Source of the DNA: Pseudomonas sp. Irchel 3E13
Lineage (GTDB): Bacteria > Pseudomonadota > Gammaproteobacteria > Pseudomonadales > Pseudomonadaceae
DNA: 64,000 nucleotides
Reading direction: 5' to 3'
NCBI RefSeq assembly: GCF_900187455.1
Contig: NZ_FYDX01000013.1
Location: 124,001-188,000 of the forward strand
Position 1 is the stretch's first letter, and each line of letters begins with the position of its first letter. Shown here one piece after another: positions 25,641 through 33,999 of this stretch. A program made the translations under genes and the position numbers. Below the pieces are notes generated by a model that had not been told where the DNA came from, did no database searches, and worked only from the letters and a program-made list of their open reading frames with translations.

Positions 25641-27605
25641 ATGACTGACGAAATGGATTACGAATACATCGTGGTGGGATCCGGGGCAGGGGGCGGCACG
25701 GTCGCCGCCCGCCTGGCCGAGCAAGGGCGCCGGGTGCTGGTGCTGGAATCGGGCAGCGATCCGGTGGCCAATGGCGGCGCGGAAGGTTTGCCGGAGCAGT
25801 ACCAGGTGCCGGCGTTCCACCCGCGCTCCACCGAAAACAACGCGATGCGCTGGGACTTCTTCGTGCGTCACTACAGCAGTGACGCGCGGCAGTCCCAGGA
25901 CCCCAAGTTCATCCGCGACTACGAGGGCGAGACCGTCAACGGCGTGCTCTATCCACGGGCCAGTTGCCTGGGCGGCTGCACCGCGCACAACGCGATGATC
26001 ACGGTCTACCCGCACAACCAGGACTGGGACCATATCGCCCAGATCACCGGCGACCCGTCGTGGCAGGCCAGCGCCATGCGCGAGCATTTCGAGCGCCTGG
26101 AGAACTGCCATCACCGGCCGTTCCAGCGCTTTCTCTCGTGGTTCGGCATCAACCCGTCGCGGCACGGCTACAAGGGTTGGCTGCACACCGAGAAGGCGGT
26201 GCCGGAAGCGGTGATCGACGACCTGTCGCTGGTGCGCTCCATCGTCAAGTCCGCCGAACAGGCGTTCAAGGCCCTGGGCGAGAAGCTCAAGCGCATCGGC
26301 TGGCAATTGCAGGGCGTGGGCGATCCGAATGACTGGCGGCTGGTGCGCGACGAGGCCTTCGGCCTGCGCTATCCGCCGCTGGCGACCCACAAGCACCACC
26401 GCATGGGCACCCGCGAGCGCTTGCTGGACGTGCAGCAACGTTTCCCGGACAACCTGCATATCGAGCTGGACGCGCTGGTGACCCGGGTGCTGCTGGATGA
26501 CCAGCAGCGCGCCTATGGCGTGGAGTACATCAAGGGCGCGCGGTTGTACCGGGCCTGCACCTTGCCGCGCAACCCAGCGTCCGCCGGCGAGCTGCGCCAG
26601 GTCCGCGCCAGTCGCGAGGTGATCCTCGCCGGTGGCGCGTTCAACACCCCGCAACTGCTGATGCTCTCGGGCATTGGCCCACGCGAGGTACTGGAGTCGG
26701 TCGGGGTGCCGGTGCAGGTGGAGTTGCCCGGTGTAGGGCGCAACCTGCAAGACCGCTACGAGGTCGGCGTGGTCAACCGGATGAACTTCGAGGAGTGGGA
26801 AGTGCTCAAGGGCGCGCGCTACGCCAAGGGCGACCCGCAGTACGAGGAATGGGCCAAAGGCAAGCTCGGCGTGTATTCCACCAACGGTGCGGTGCTGGCG
26901 GTGATCAAGAAGTCGTTCAAGCAACGGCCGTTGCCGGACCTGTTCTGTTTTTCCCTGCTGGCGCTGTTTCGCGGGTACTTCCCCGGCTATTCGAACCTGA
27001 TCGTCGACAAGCTCAACTACCTGACCTGGGCGGTGCTCAAGGCGCACACCAACAACACCGCCGGCTTCGTCACCCTGCGTTCGAAGGACCCGGCGGATAC
27101 CCCGCTGATCAACTTCCGTTACTTCGAAGAAGGCAACGACACCAAAGGCGAAGACCTGCAATCGGTGGTGGAGGGTATCAAGTTCGTCCGTGGCCTGGCC
27201 AAGCCGCTCAAGGAGGCGAAACTGATCGCCGCCGAAGAGCTGCCGGGCGACGCGGTGCAGACCGACGAACAGCTCAAGGAGTTCGTGCAGAACCAGGCCT
27301 GGGGTCACCACGCCTCCTGCACCTGCCCGATCGGTGCAGCCAACGACCCGATGGCGGTGCTCGACAGCGCCTTCCGGGTGCGCGGGGTGAGCAACCTGCG
27401 GGTGGTGGACGCGTCGATCTTTCCGAAGATCCCGGGCTTCTTCATCGTCACCTCGATCTACGTCGCCGCGGAAAAAGCCGCCCAGGTGATCCTTGCCGAT
27501 GCGGCCCGCGGCCAGGCGCAGAACGCACGCAGCGGGGCCCGCACAGCGGCGGCCAGCAGTAGCGCGGCGACCACGGTGGAGGCGATGGTCGGCCAGAAAA
27601 ACTGA
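25641..27605 (+). CDS. GMC-family oxidoreductase (membrane-associated dehydrogenase type)
   Basis: A 654-residue FAD enzyme of the glucose-methanol-choline family. The Rossmann motif 'YIVVGSGAGGGTVAARLAE' is at the N-terminus, the second GMC signature 'GGAFNTPQLLMLSGIGP' near 330. The conserved end contains 'NQAWGHHASCTCPIG' (catalytic His region, about 555) and 'LRVVDASIFPKIPGFF'. No signal peptide is visible. A 35-residue Ala/Ser-rich tail is unusual. It is co-transcribed with the diheme cytochrome just upstream and probably oxidises an alcohol, with the cytochrome as acceptor. The ATG at 25,641 is preferred to the TTG three codons earlier. Confidence 0.9.
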   Translation: MTDEMDYEYIVVGSGAGGGTVAARLAEQGRRVLVLESGSDPVANGGAEGLPEQYQVPAFHPRSTENNAMRWDFFVRHYSSDARQSQDPKFIRDYEGETVNGVLYPRASCLGGCTAHNAMITVYPHNQDWDHIAQITGDPSWQASAMREHFERLENCHHRPFQRFLSWFGINPSRHGYKGWLHTEKAVPEAVIDDLSLVRSIVKSAEQAFKALGEKLKRIGWQLQGVGDPNDWRLVRDEAFGLRYPPLATHKHHRMGTRERLLDVQQRFPDNLHIELDALVTRVLLDDQQRAYGVEYIKGARLYRACTLPRNPASAGELRQVRASREVILAGGAFNTPQLLMLSGIGPREVLESVGVPVQVELPGVGRNLQDRYEVGVVNRMNFEEWEVLKGARYAKGDPQYEEWAKGKLGVYSTNGAVLAVIKKSFKQRPLPDLFCFSLLALFRGYFPGYSNLIVDKLNYLTWAVLKAHTNNTAGFVTLRSKDPADTPLINFRYFEEGNDTKGEDLQSVVEGIKFVRGLAKPLKEAKLIAAEELPGDAVQTDEQLKEFVQNQAWGHHASCTCPIGAANDPMAVLDSAFRVRGVSNLRVVDASIFPKIPGFFIVTSIYVAAEKAAQVILADAARGQAQNARSGARTAAASSSAATTVEAMVGQKN

Positions 27606-27615
27606 ACCGGTCGTG

Positions 27616-27648
27616 CTTTTCCGGCTTTGCTCCGGCACGCCGGAAAAG
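27616..27648 (+). terminator. Inverted repeat after the GMC gene
   Basis: CTTTTCCGGC and GCCGGAAAAG form a perfect 10-bp stem with a 13-base loop, 10 bases after the GMC stop. It is likely the end of the cytochrome-GMC transcript. Confidence 0.55.
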
Positions 27649-27677
27649 CTGGGCTATACCTAACCCTGCCTGACCAA

Positions 27678-27707
27678 CCCGCCGGCCGTGCCCGGCGGGT
27701 CCCTTTC
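27678..27707 (+). terminator. GC-rich hairpin followed by T/C run
   Basis: CCCGCCGG and CCGGCGGG pair in an 8-bp stem with a 6-base loop, followed by TCCCTTTC. It looks like an intrinsic terminator upstream of the DUF3313 gene, acting as a second stop after the GMC operon. Confidence 0.55.
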
Positions 27708-27761
27708 AAGACTGTCGCGGTGGCGCGGTCGAAGTACCGTGAGGCCACCCAGGAGCATGCA

Positions 27762-28433
27762 ATGAAAGCCGCATCCATGATGGGTTCGCTTTGCCTGGCG
27801 TCGCTGCTACTGACTGGCTGCTCTAGCAGCCTGACCCAACCGACCGAGTATTCGGGCTTTCTCAAGGACTACAGCCGACTCAAAGAAGCCCGCTCGCCTT
27901 CCGGCGCGCCGGTGATGCGCTGGATCGACCCGCAACTGCAGGCCGGAACCTACCGCAGCGTGTACATCGAGCCCAGCCAGCTCTATCCCAAACCGCAGGC
28001 GACGGCGCAGATCCCGCAGAGCACCTTGACCGGAATCACCAACTACTACGACCAGGCGCTCAAGCGCGAACTGGGCAAATCCCTGCCACTGGCCAGCGCG
28101 CCGGGGCCGGGTGTGATCGTGGTGCGTCCGGCGATTACCGCCGTCAGCAGCAAGACCGAAGGGCTCAAACCCTATGAAGTGATTCCGATCGCCCTGGTCG
28201 CAGCGGCGGTGAGTACCGCCTCGGGGATTCGCGACCAGGAAACCGATATCGCCACCGAGGCCCAGTTCATCGATGGCGGCACCCAGAAAGTCGTGGCCCA
28301 GGTGGTGCGCAAAGGCACCGGCAAACCGCTGGAAAACACCAGCCAGGTACTCAAGCCGGACGATGTGAAGGCGGTGATCGATGGCTGGGCGGCGGATTTG
28401 CACCAGTCCTATCTAAACCTCAAAACCAAATAA
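27762..28433 (+). CDS. DUF3313 family lipoprotein
   Basis: A 223-residue lipoprotein with signal peptide and lipobox 'LLLTGC' (Cys about 20). It has the DUF3313 opening 'TEYSGFLKDYSRL' and the late 'DDVKAVIDGWAADL'. The family is of unknown function, found in the envelope of many proteobacteria. AGGAG precedes the ATG. It stands alone between two terminators and a REP element. A second, distant member lies in the ICE cargo at 58,822. Confidence 0.85.
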   Translation: MKAASMMGSLCLASLLLTGCSSSLTQPTEYSGFLKDYSRLKEARSPSGAPVMRWIDPQLQAGTYRSVYIEPSQLYPKPQATAQIPQSTLTGITNYYDQALKRELGKSLPLASAPGPGVIVVRPAITAVSSKTEGLKPYEVIPIALVAAAVSTASGIRDQETDIATEAQFIDGGTQKVVAQVVRKGTGKPLENTSQVLKPDDVKAVIDGWAADLHQSYLNLKTK

Positions 28434-28440
28434 CCCCCTC

Positions 28441-28468
28441 CTGTAGGAGCGAGCTTGCTCGCGATCGC
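28441..28468. repeat. REP element
   Basis: One copy of the TGTAGGAGCGAGCTTGCTCG unit 8 bases after the DUF3313 stop, followed by an imperfect inverted second arm (CGACAAGCTCG). Confidence 0.75.
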
Positions 28469-28533
28469 GACAAGCTCGCCCCGACAACAGGTGTTGTAGA
28501 CTGCCTCGATTCCGCATTCCGAGGTCCTACCCC

Positions 28534-29112
28534 ATGCCCGCGCACTTCCAGCCCGTCGATCTGAAAAAAGCCTACCGCCTGCTCAACCACGGTCCGACCG
28601 TGCTGGTATCGGCGTCCCACGACGGGGTCGATAACGTGATGGCGGCCGCCTGGGCCTGCGCCCTGGACTTCGACCCGCCCAAGGTCACCGTGGTCCTCGA
28701 CAAGATCGCCAAGACCCGGCAACTGGTGGAAGGCAGCGGCTGGATGGTGCTGCATGTGCCCAATGCCGGCCAGTTGAAGCTGACTCACCAGGTCGGCACC
28801 CAAAGCCTCGCCGATACGCCGGACAAACTGACGCAGGCCGGCGTCGAGCTGTTTCGCGTCGAGGGTTACCCGGCGCCCTTGGTCGCCGGTTGTTCGGCCT
28901 GGCTGATGTGCCGCGTCATCAATGAGCCGCACAACCAGTCCACCTACGACCTGTTCATCGCCGAAGTCGTCGCCGCCTGGGCCGATGACCGCGTGTTCCA
29001 GGACGGTCACTGGACCTTCGAAACCGCCGATCCCGCGCTGCGCAGCCTGCACTACGTGGCTGGCGGGCATTTCTATGCGATCGGCGAGGCGCTGGACGTC
29101 GAGCAGCCCTGA
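28534..29112 (+). CDS. Flavin reductase family protein
   Basis: A 192-residue single-domain protein of the flavin-reductase/FMN-binding split-barrel fold. It has 'GPTVLVSASHDGVDNVMAAAW' near the start and 'DPPKVTVVLDK' near 50, the FMN-contacting stretches of the DIM6/NTAB group. Such proteins bind FMN and may reduce free flavin with NAD(P)H. AGGTCC stands a few bases before the ATG. No monooxygenase lies beside it, so its partner is unknown. Confidence 0.82.
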   Translation: MPAHFQPVDLKKAYRLLNHGPTVLVSASHDGVDNVMAAAWACALDFDPPKVTVVLDKIAKTRQLVEGSGWMVLHVPNAGQLKLTHQVGTQSLADTPDKLTQAGVELFRVEGYPAPLVAGCSAWLMCRVINEPHNQSTYDLFIAEVVAAWADDRVFQDGHWTFETADPALRSLHYVAGGHFYAIGEALDVEQP

Positions 29113-29162
29113 GGGCGTGTTGCCCGCTGGCGAAACGTTCCGGCGGGCAACTTAAAAGCTTT

Positions 29163-29176
29163 GTTGAATTTTCAAC
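29163..29176. promoter_or_regulatory. Short palindrome upstream of the DauR-type gene
   Basis: GTTGAATTTTCAAC (6-2-6 dyad) lies in an AT-rich stretch 46 bases before the regulator's GTG. A candidate autoregulatory site; evidence is positional only. Confidence 0.35.
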
Positions 29177-29221
29177 GCTCTGTTGATATTTTTCCTGTCC
29201 ACTTTCCCTGGACAGTTCGCC

Positions 29222-29905
29222 GTGACCCACGCCACCCACGAAGAACGCCGCCTGGTGCTGGACGTGCTGCGGGCCACGATCCGCATGCTCGGCAGCGTGC
29301 TGGGCCGCAACACCGAAGTGCTGTTGCACGACCTCACGTGCCCGGAGCGGTCGGTGCTCGCCATCGTCAACGGCCATATCAGCGGCCGTCAGGTCGGCAG
29401 CCCGATCCTCGCCGGCCCACAGGATGACCGCGGTTTCGACGCGGTCTTGCAGGCCGGGCTGGAGAAGGGCAGCCAGGCGCCGGTGGTGGTGGAGAACTAC
29501 CCCACCCGTGGCCGCGATGGCCGCACGTTGCGCAGCGCCACCGTGGTGTTTCGCGATGCCGCCGGCGAGCCCTACGCCAGCCTCTGCGTGAACACCGACC
29601 TCAGCGGCATCGCCGCCGCCCAGGCGTGCCTCAAACAACTGCTCGCCACCGCGGTGGAACCGGCGCCGCCAATTACCGACACGCCGGACCTCGAGCAACT
29701 GATGACCCAGATCATCGACGGCGCGCTGCAAGACGCCGGCCGCCAGGGCGTGCGCTTCGGCAAGGCGCAGAAGCTCGATGCGGTGCGGCAGATGCACGAC
29801 GGCGGGCTGTTTATCGTCAAAGGCGCGGTGGAGAAGGCCGCCGCCGCGCTCGGCGTCAGTCGTTACACGATCTACAACTACCTCGAAGAAATCCGTAACG
29901 GTTAA
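29222..29905 (+). CDS. YheO/DauR-type transcriptional regulator
   Basis: A 227-residue regulator. An N-terminal PAS_6-type domain ('VLGRNTEVLLHDLTCPERSV', 'GRTLRSATVVFRDAAGEPY') joins a C-terminal helix-turn-helix of the HTH_22 type ('AAAALGVSRYTIYNYLEEI'). The family includes DauR, which controls D-arginine catabolism in Pseudomonas. The GTG at 29,222 is the best-supported start; an upstream TTG at 29,183 would add residues not typical of the family. PhzF and PLP-enzyme genes follow at once, so it probably regulates this small operon in response to an amino acid or imine. Confidence 0.85.
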   Translation: MTHATHEERRLVLDVLRATIRMLGSVLGRNTEVLLHDLTCPERSVLAIVNGHISGRQVGSPILAGPQDDRGFDAVLQAGLEKGSQAPVVVENYPTRGRDGRTLRSATVVFRDAAGEPYASLCVNTDLSGIAAAQACLKQLLATAVEPAPPITDTPDLEQLMTQIIDGALQDAGRQGVRFGKAQKLDAVRQMHDGGLFIVKGAVEKAAAALGVSRYTIYNYLEEIRNG

Positions 29906-29914
29906 GGAGTCTCC

Positions 29915-30709
29915 ATGCAACTACCGCTCTTTCAGGTCGATGCGTTCAGCGACCGCGCGTTCGGCGGCAACCCGGCGGCGGTCTGCCCGCTGCCGGCCTG
30001 GCTGGACGACGAGACGCTGCAGCGCATCGCCGCGGAGAACAACCTGTCCGAAACCGCCTACTTCGTCGCCGAAGGTGAAGGTTACCGTCTGCGCTGGTTC
30101 ACCCCGGGCGTGGAAGTCGACCTGTGCGGCCACGCCACGCTGGCGGCGGCCTGGGTGTTGTTCAACGAACTGGGCGAACGCCGCGAGACCTTGCGTTTCT
30201 TCACCCGCAGCGGCGAACTGCGGGTCAGCCGCAACGGCGCGTTGCTGGCCATGGATTTCCCGCTCAAACAACCACAGCCGCAGACCCCGCCGGCCGGACT
30301 GGCCGAAGCGCTGGGTTGCCGAATCGAGGCGCTGTATCGCTGCGACGACTACATCGTGGTGGTGGAGAGCCAAGCGGTGGTGGAAGGGTTGCAACCTGAC
30401 TTCGCCGCCCTGGCGCGCTACGACGTGCGCGGCGTCGCCGTGACCGCGCCGGGCACCGACGTCGATTTCGTTTCGCGCTGGTTCGGCCCGCAGGTCGGCG
30501 TCAACGAAGACCCGGTGACCGGCTCGGCGCACACCGCGCTGGCGCCGTATTGGGCCGAACGCCTTGGCAAGCGCAGCCTGCGCGCCCGTCAGGGCGGCGC
30601 CCGACGTGGCGAATTGCAGTGCGACGTGCAAGACAACGGCCGGATCATCATCAGCGGCCAGGCCGCACTTTACCTGCGCGGCACCCTTTACCTGGAGAAT
30701 CGGCCATGA
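29915..30709 (+). CDS. PhzF-family isomerase/epimerase-like protein
   Basis: A 264-residue protein of the PhzF fold (two diaminopimelate-epimerase-like halves). The typical opening 'QVDAFSDRAFGGNPAAVCPL' is present. The family's active-site Glu is in 'NNLSETAYF' (about 45), followed by 'DLCGHATLAAAWVLF' (about 70) and 'NEDPVTGSAHTAL' (about 200). Members catalyse isomerisations in phenazine and related metabolism, but most are uncharacterised. AAGGAG precedes the ATG. The next gene overlaps by 4 bp. No other phenazine gene is present, so phenazine synthesis is not implied. Confidence 0.9.
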   Translation: MQLPLFQVDAFSDRAFGGNPAAVCPLPAWLDDETLQRIAAENNLSETAYFVAEGEGYRLRWFTPGVEVDLCGHATLAAAWVLFNELGERRETLRFFTRSGELRVSRNGALLAMDFPLKQPQPQTPPAGLAEALGCRIEALYRCDDYIVVVESQAVVEGLQPDFAALARYDVRGVAVTAPGTDVDFVSRWFGPQVGVNEDPVTGSAHTALAPYWAERLGKRSLRARQGGARRGELQCDVQDNGRIIISGQAALYLRGTLYLENRP

Positions 30710-31624
30710 GCCTGCACCTGAATACACCGCTGCTGGAATCCCGCCCGCTGAGCCTGGCCAGCGGCCATGAGGTCTGGCTCAAGCTCGATGCCCTGCAACC
30801 CGCCGGCTCGTTCAAACTGCGCGGCGTTGGCCAGGCCTGCGAGCACCATGCGAAGCAAGGCAAGCGCCGCTTCATTTCGTCTTCGGGCGGCAGCCGGCAT
30901 CGCCGTCGCTTACGCGGGCCGTTGCCTGGGCCTGCCGGTCACCGTGGTGGTGCCGGAAAGCACCACCGAGCGTGCCCGACAACTGATCCGCCAGGAAGAA
31001 GCCGAAGTGATCGTCCACGGTAAGGTCTGGCATGAGGCCAATGAACTGGCGCTGTCGCTGGTGGGCGAGGACGACGCGTTCATTCATCCGTTCGACGACC
31101 CGCTGCTCTGGTCAGGCCATGCGAGTCTGGTGGACGAAGTGGTCGCCAGCGGTTTCAAGCCGGATGCGGTGGTGTTGTCGGTGGGCGGCGGCGGACTGCT
31201 GTCCGGCATCTGCGAGGGCCTGGAGCGCAATGGCTGCGAGGACGTGCCGGTGTTCGCCGTGGAGACTGCGGGCGCGGCGTCGCTGGCGGCGGCAATGACG
31301 CAAAAGACATGGGCGGCGCTGGACAGCATCGACAGTATCGCTACCACGCTGGGCGCGAAGCAGGTCTGTCGTCAGGCGTTTGAACTGAGTCAGCGGCGGC
31401 CAATCATCAGTCATGTCGTCAGCGACGGCGAAGCCCTGGACGCCTGCGAGCGTTTCCTGCTCGACCACCGCGTGCTGGTGGAACCGGCCTGCGGCGCCGC
31501 GCTGGCGCTGGCTTACGCACCGAGCGAAGCGCTGCGGACGTATCACCGGGTGCTGGTGGTGGTCTGCGGTGGTGTGACGGCGACCATTGACCAGATTCGC
31601 GAGTGGCGGGCCCAGGTCGACTGA
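30706..31624 (+). pseudogene. PLP-dependent serine/threonine dehydratase-like gene, frameshifted
   Basis: The start 'LDALQPAGSFKLRGVGQAC' is the fold-type II PLP-lysine segment (Lys in 'SFKLRG', about 37). The glycine loop is then broken: it reads 'SSSGGSRH' in the first frame, and resumes one frame on with 'AGIAVAYAGRCLGLPVTVVV'. The expected sequence is S-S-G-G-N-A-G-I, so two bases appear lost at about 30,891-30,895, exactly in the PLP-phosphate loop. Downstream the frame is intact to 31,624, including 'LSVGGGGLLSGICEG' and 'VLVVVCGGVTAT'. It would have been a serine or threonine dehydratase/racemase-like enzyme coupled to phzF. Either a recent inactivation or a sequencing error. Confidence 0.85.
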
Positions 31625-31727
31625 CCGCCGGTCGGTGACGTGGCCGGTCCGGGCAAACCTTCCCGGACCGCCCCGTCTCGAACCTCACAGTAGCGCGCTG
31701 TTGCGCACCATCCTGTGGAGGTCTCCG

Positions 31728-32633
31728 ATGCCGACCAAGAAGCACGACCAGTTCAGCATGCAGAACCCGCTGACCCAATACCCGCAACCGCCATTTCCGG
31801 CTCAGGGCCAGGAAGCACCGGGCCTGGATTCACGCATGAAGCCTGAGCCCGATCACGGCGAAGACACCTACAAGGGCTTCGGCCGACTGGCCGGCCGCAA
31901 GGCGCTGATCACCGGCGCAGACTCCGGGATCGGCCGCGCGGTGGCGATTGCCTTTGCTCGCGAGGGCGCCGATATCGTCCTCAACTACCTTCCCATCGAA
32001 CAGGCGGATGCCCGTGAAGTGATCAAACTGATCGAAGCCGAAGGCCGTCGGGCGATCGCGATGCCGGGAGACCTGAAGGACGAGCGTTTCTGCAAGGACC
32101 TGGTGGACAAGGCCCACGAACAACTGGGCGGCCTCGACATTCTGGTGAACGTCGCTGGCAAGCAGGTGGCGCGCAAAGAGGTAGCCCATCTCACCAGCGA
32201 ACAGTTCGACGCGACGATGAAGACCAATGTTTATGCGCTGTTCTGGCTGTGTCAGGCGGCGGTGCCGCTGATGCCGGCCGGGGCGACCATCATCAATACC
32301 GCCTCGATCCAGTCGTATCAGCCCTCGGCGACCTTGCTCGACTACGCCACCACCAAGGCGGCGATCGTCGCCTTTACCAAGGCACTGGCCAAGCAGGTGA
32401 TCGAGCGCGGAATCAGGGTCAATGCGGTGGCGCCGGGACCGATCTGGACTGTGTTGCAGCCCAGTGGCGGCCAGCCCGCCGAGAAAATCCCGAACTTTGG
32501 CGGGCAGACCCCGATGAAGCGCCCGGGGCAGCCGGCCGAGTGTGCGCCGTTGTATGTGTTGCTGGCGTCGCAGGAGTCCAGCTATATCACCGGTGAGGTG
32601 TTTGGGGTGACGGGGGGTAATCCGTTGCCTTGA
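31728..32633 (+). CDS. Short-chain dehydrogenase/reductase (YghA-like)
   Basis: A 301-residue extended-N-terminus SDR. The leader 'QNPLTQYPQPPFPAQGQ' and the 'DHGEDTYKGFGRLAGRKALI' junction are typical of YghA/GsiB-stress type oxidoreductases. It has 'TGADSGIGRAV' (about 62), 'NVAGKQ' in place of NNAG (about 141), the catalytic Ser in 'INTASIQSY' (about 190) and 'YATTKAAI' (about 206). TGGAGG lies before the ATG. It is NADPH-linked and probably reduces aldehydes or sugars; homologues are often stress-induced. It stands alone after the broken dehydratase. Confidence 0.9.
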   Translation: MPTKKHDQFSMQNPLTQYPQPPFPAQGQEAPGLDSRMKPEPDHGEDTYKGFGRLAGRKALITGADSGIGRAVAIAFAREGADIVLNYLPIEQADAREVIKLIEAEGRRAIAMPGDLKDERFCKDLVDKAHEQLGGLDILVNVAGKQVARKEVAHLTSEQFDATMKTNVYALFWLCQAAVPLMPAGATIINTASIQSYQPSATLLDYATTKAAIVAFTKALAKQVIERGIRVNAVAPGPIWTVLQPSGGQPAEKIPNFGGQTPMKRPGQPAECAPLYVLLASQESSYITGEVFGVTGGNPLP

Positions 32634-32656
32634 AGGGCCTGATTACTCACCAACCG

Positions 32657-32708
32657 GTGGGAGTGGATTCACCGGACGCCGACCCTTCGCGGATGAATCC
32701 GCTCCCAC
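32657..32708. repeat. Imperfect REP-like inverted repeat
   Basis: GTGGGAGTGGATTCA and TGAATCCGCTCCCAC are near-complementary arms with a 22-base spacer, between the convergent SDR and aminotransferase genes. It is a divergent REP class (GTGGGAGCGGATTCA) and probably serves as a shared transcript end. Confidence 0.65.
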
Positions 32709-32747
32709 AGTATGGAGGCGATCTGAAGCCTGCGGCGCCCGGTCTGA

Positions 32748-33866
32748 TCAGATCTCCCGCAGGAACGCCGACACCAACGCCAACCCTTCCTTCAGCACCT
32801 GCGCGTTATTGGCATAGCCAATACGCACATAGCCCTCGATATCCAGCGCGCTGCCCGGGGTGAACATCACGCCCTTGGCGTCCAGCAAACGCACGCAGAA
32901 ATCCCGCGACGACAGGTCAGTGTCGATTTTCAGCAGCGCGGTAGTACCCGCTTTCGGCCGCACATAAGACACCCGCGGTTCATTCGCCACCCAAGCGTCA
33001 AGAATTTCCAGGTTGTCGCGGGTGATCGAACGGCTGCGGGCAAGGATGTACTCACGGTTTTCCAGGGCGATGGCGGCGAAGTGGTCGTCCAGCATGCCGA
33101 CGCTGATGGTGTTGTAGTCGCGGTGGATCGACACGGCGTGGATCAGCGCTTGCGGGGCGACGATCCAGCCCAGGCGCAGGCCGGCCAGAGAGTAGGTCTT
33201 GGACATGCTGGCGGTGCTGATGCCTTTCTCGTAGAGGTCGGCCACCGAGGCGGTAAAGCCGTCGCCATGCTGGTCAGTGCCGCGATAGACCTCGTCGCAG
33301 AGCACCCAGGCGTCCACCGAACGGGCGATTTCGACGATCTGCTCCAGCAGCGCGCGGTCCATCAGCGAGCCGGTGGGGTTGTTCGGGTTGTTCAGGGCGA
33401 TGACGCGGGTCTTGGTGTTGACCATGCCGCGCAGTTCTTCGAGGTCCGGCAGGAAGGCGTTTTCTTCGCGCAGACGCAGGATCGAGACATCGGCGCCGTA
33501 GCTTTCCGGGATCGAATAATGCTGCTGGTAGGTCGGCGCTACCGACACCACGTGGTCGCCGGGCTCTACCAGGGTCTCGTAGACCAGCGCGTTGGCGCCG
33601 ATGGCGCCGTGGGTGACGATCACGTTTTCCCGCGCCTGGCTGTCGTGCAGCGAGGCGATCAGGTCACGCAGGCGGTCGGAGCCTTCGATGGCGCCGTAGG
33701 TCATTTTCATCGGCAGCAGTTCATCGAGGATGCTGTCCTGCTTGCCCGCAAACGCCAGCAACTGGCCCAGGGTGATGGACTCCACGCAGGTTTCCGCGAG
33801 GTTGTAGCGGCACTTGTTCTCGTAGGCGTTCATCCAGATTTCGACGCCGAACTCTTTGATCTTCAT
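32748..33866 (-). CDS. PLP-dependent aminotransferase (class I/II)
   Basis: A 372-residue fold-type I enzyme. Visible motifs are 'NNPNNPTGSLMD' (substrate/PLP Asn, about 160), 'LCDEVYRG' (Asp holding the pyridine N, about 193), the Schiff-base Lys in 'SMSKTYSLAGLRLGW' (about 225) and the substrate-binding Arg in 'GYVRIGYA' (about 352). It is closest in feel to the aspartate-aminotransferase-like group that includes capreomycidine synthases; the amino donor is unknown. A good promoter lies 90-120 bp upstream. The ridA remnant and a second DauR-type regulator beside it suggest an amino-acid/imine pathway. Confidence 0.9.
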   Translation of the reverse strand: MKIKEFGVEIWMNAYENKCRYNLAETCVESITLGQLLAFAGKQDSILDELLPMKMTYGAIEGSDRLRDLIASLHDSQARENVIVTHGAIGANALVYETLVEPGDHVVSVAPTYQQHYSIPESYGADVSILRLREENAFLPDLEELRGMVNTKTRVIALNNPNNPTGSLMDRALLEQIVEIARSVDAWVLCDEVYRGTDQHGDGFTASVADLYEKGISTASMSKTYSLAGLRLGWIVAPQALIHAVSIHRDYNTISVGMLDDHFAAIALENREYILARSRSITRDNLEILDAWVANEPRVSYVRPKAGTTALLKIDTDLSSRDFCVRLLDAKGVMFTPGSALDIEGYVRIGYANNAQVLKEGLALVSAFLREI

Positions 33867-33953
33867 GGTTGCTCTCTTGTGGTTGTTGCAGGTTGATAAA
33901 AGCAGGGTTCAGGCGCGCTCGCCCAGTTATGGGTGGTGTGCGGGCGGGAAACA

Positions 33954-33982
33954 TGTATAGCCTAAATATCTACGGTAGACAA
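33954..33982 (-). promoter_or_regulatory. Sigma-70-like promoter of the aminotransferase gene with palindrome
   Basis: On the minus strand TTGTCT (33,982-33,977) and TATACA (33,959-33,954) are spaced by 17 bases. An 11-bp dyad, TCTACGGTAGA (33,969-33,979), covers the -35 end and spacer, so a repressor bound there would block the promoter. Confidence 0.5.
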
Positions 33983-33999
33983 TATATCTATATGAAGAG

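Noticed and set aside
23170..27638. Minus-strand frames of 790 and 693 codons opposite the cytochrome and GMC genes
   Set aside because: Same antisense effect; no recognisable domain, while the plus strand has CxxCH and GMC signatures.
29915..30709. Part of a phenazine biosynthesis operon
   Set aside because: PhzF-family proteins are widespread; none of phzA-E or phzG is nearby.
30706..31023. Programmed frameshift as explanation for the split PLP gene
   Set aside because: No slippery heptamer or downstream pseudoknot is seen at 30,885-30,900, and the two bases missing are exactly those needed for the conserved Asn-Ala; a deletion or sequencing error is simpler.
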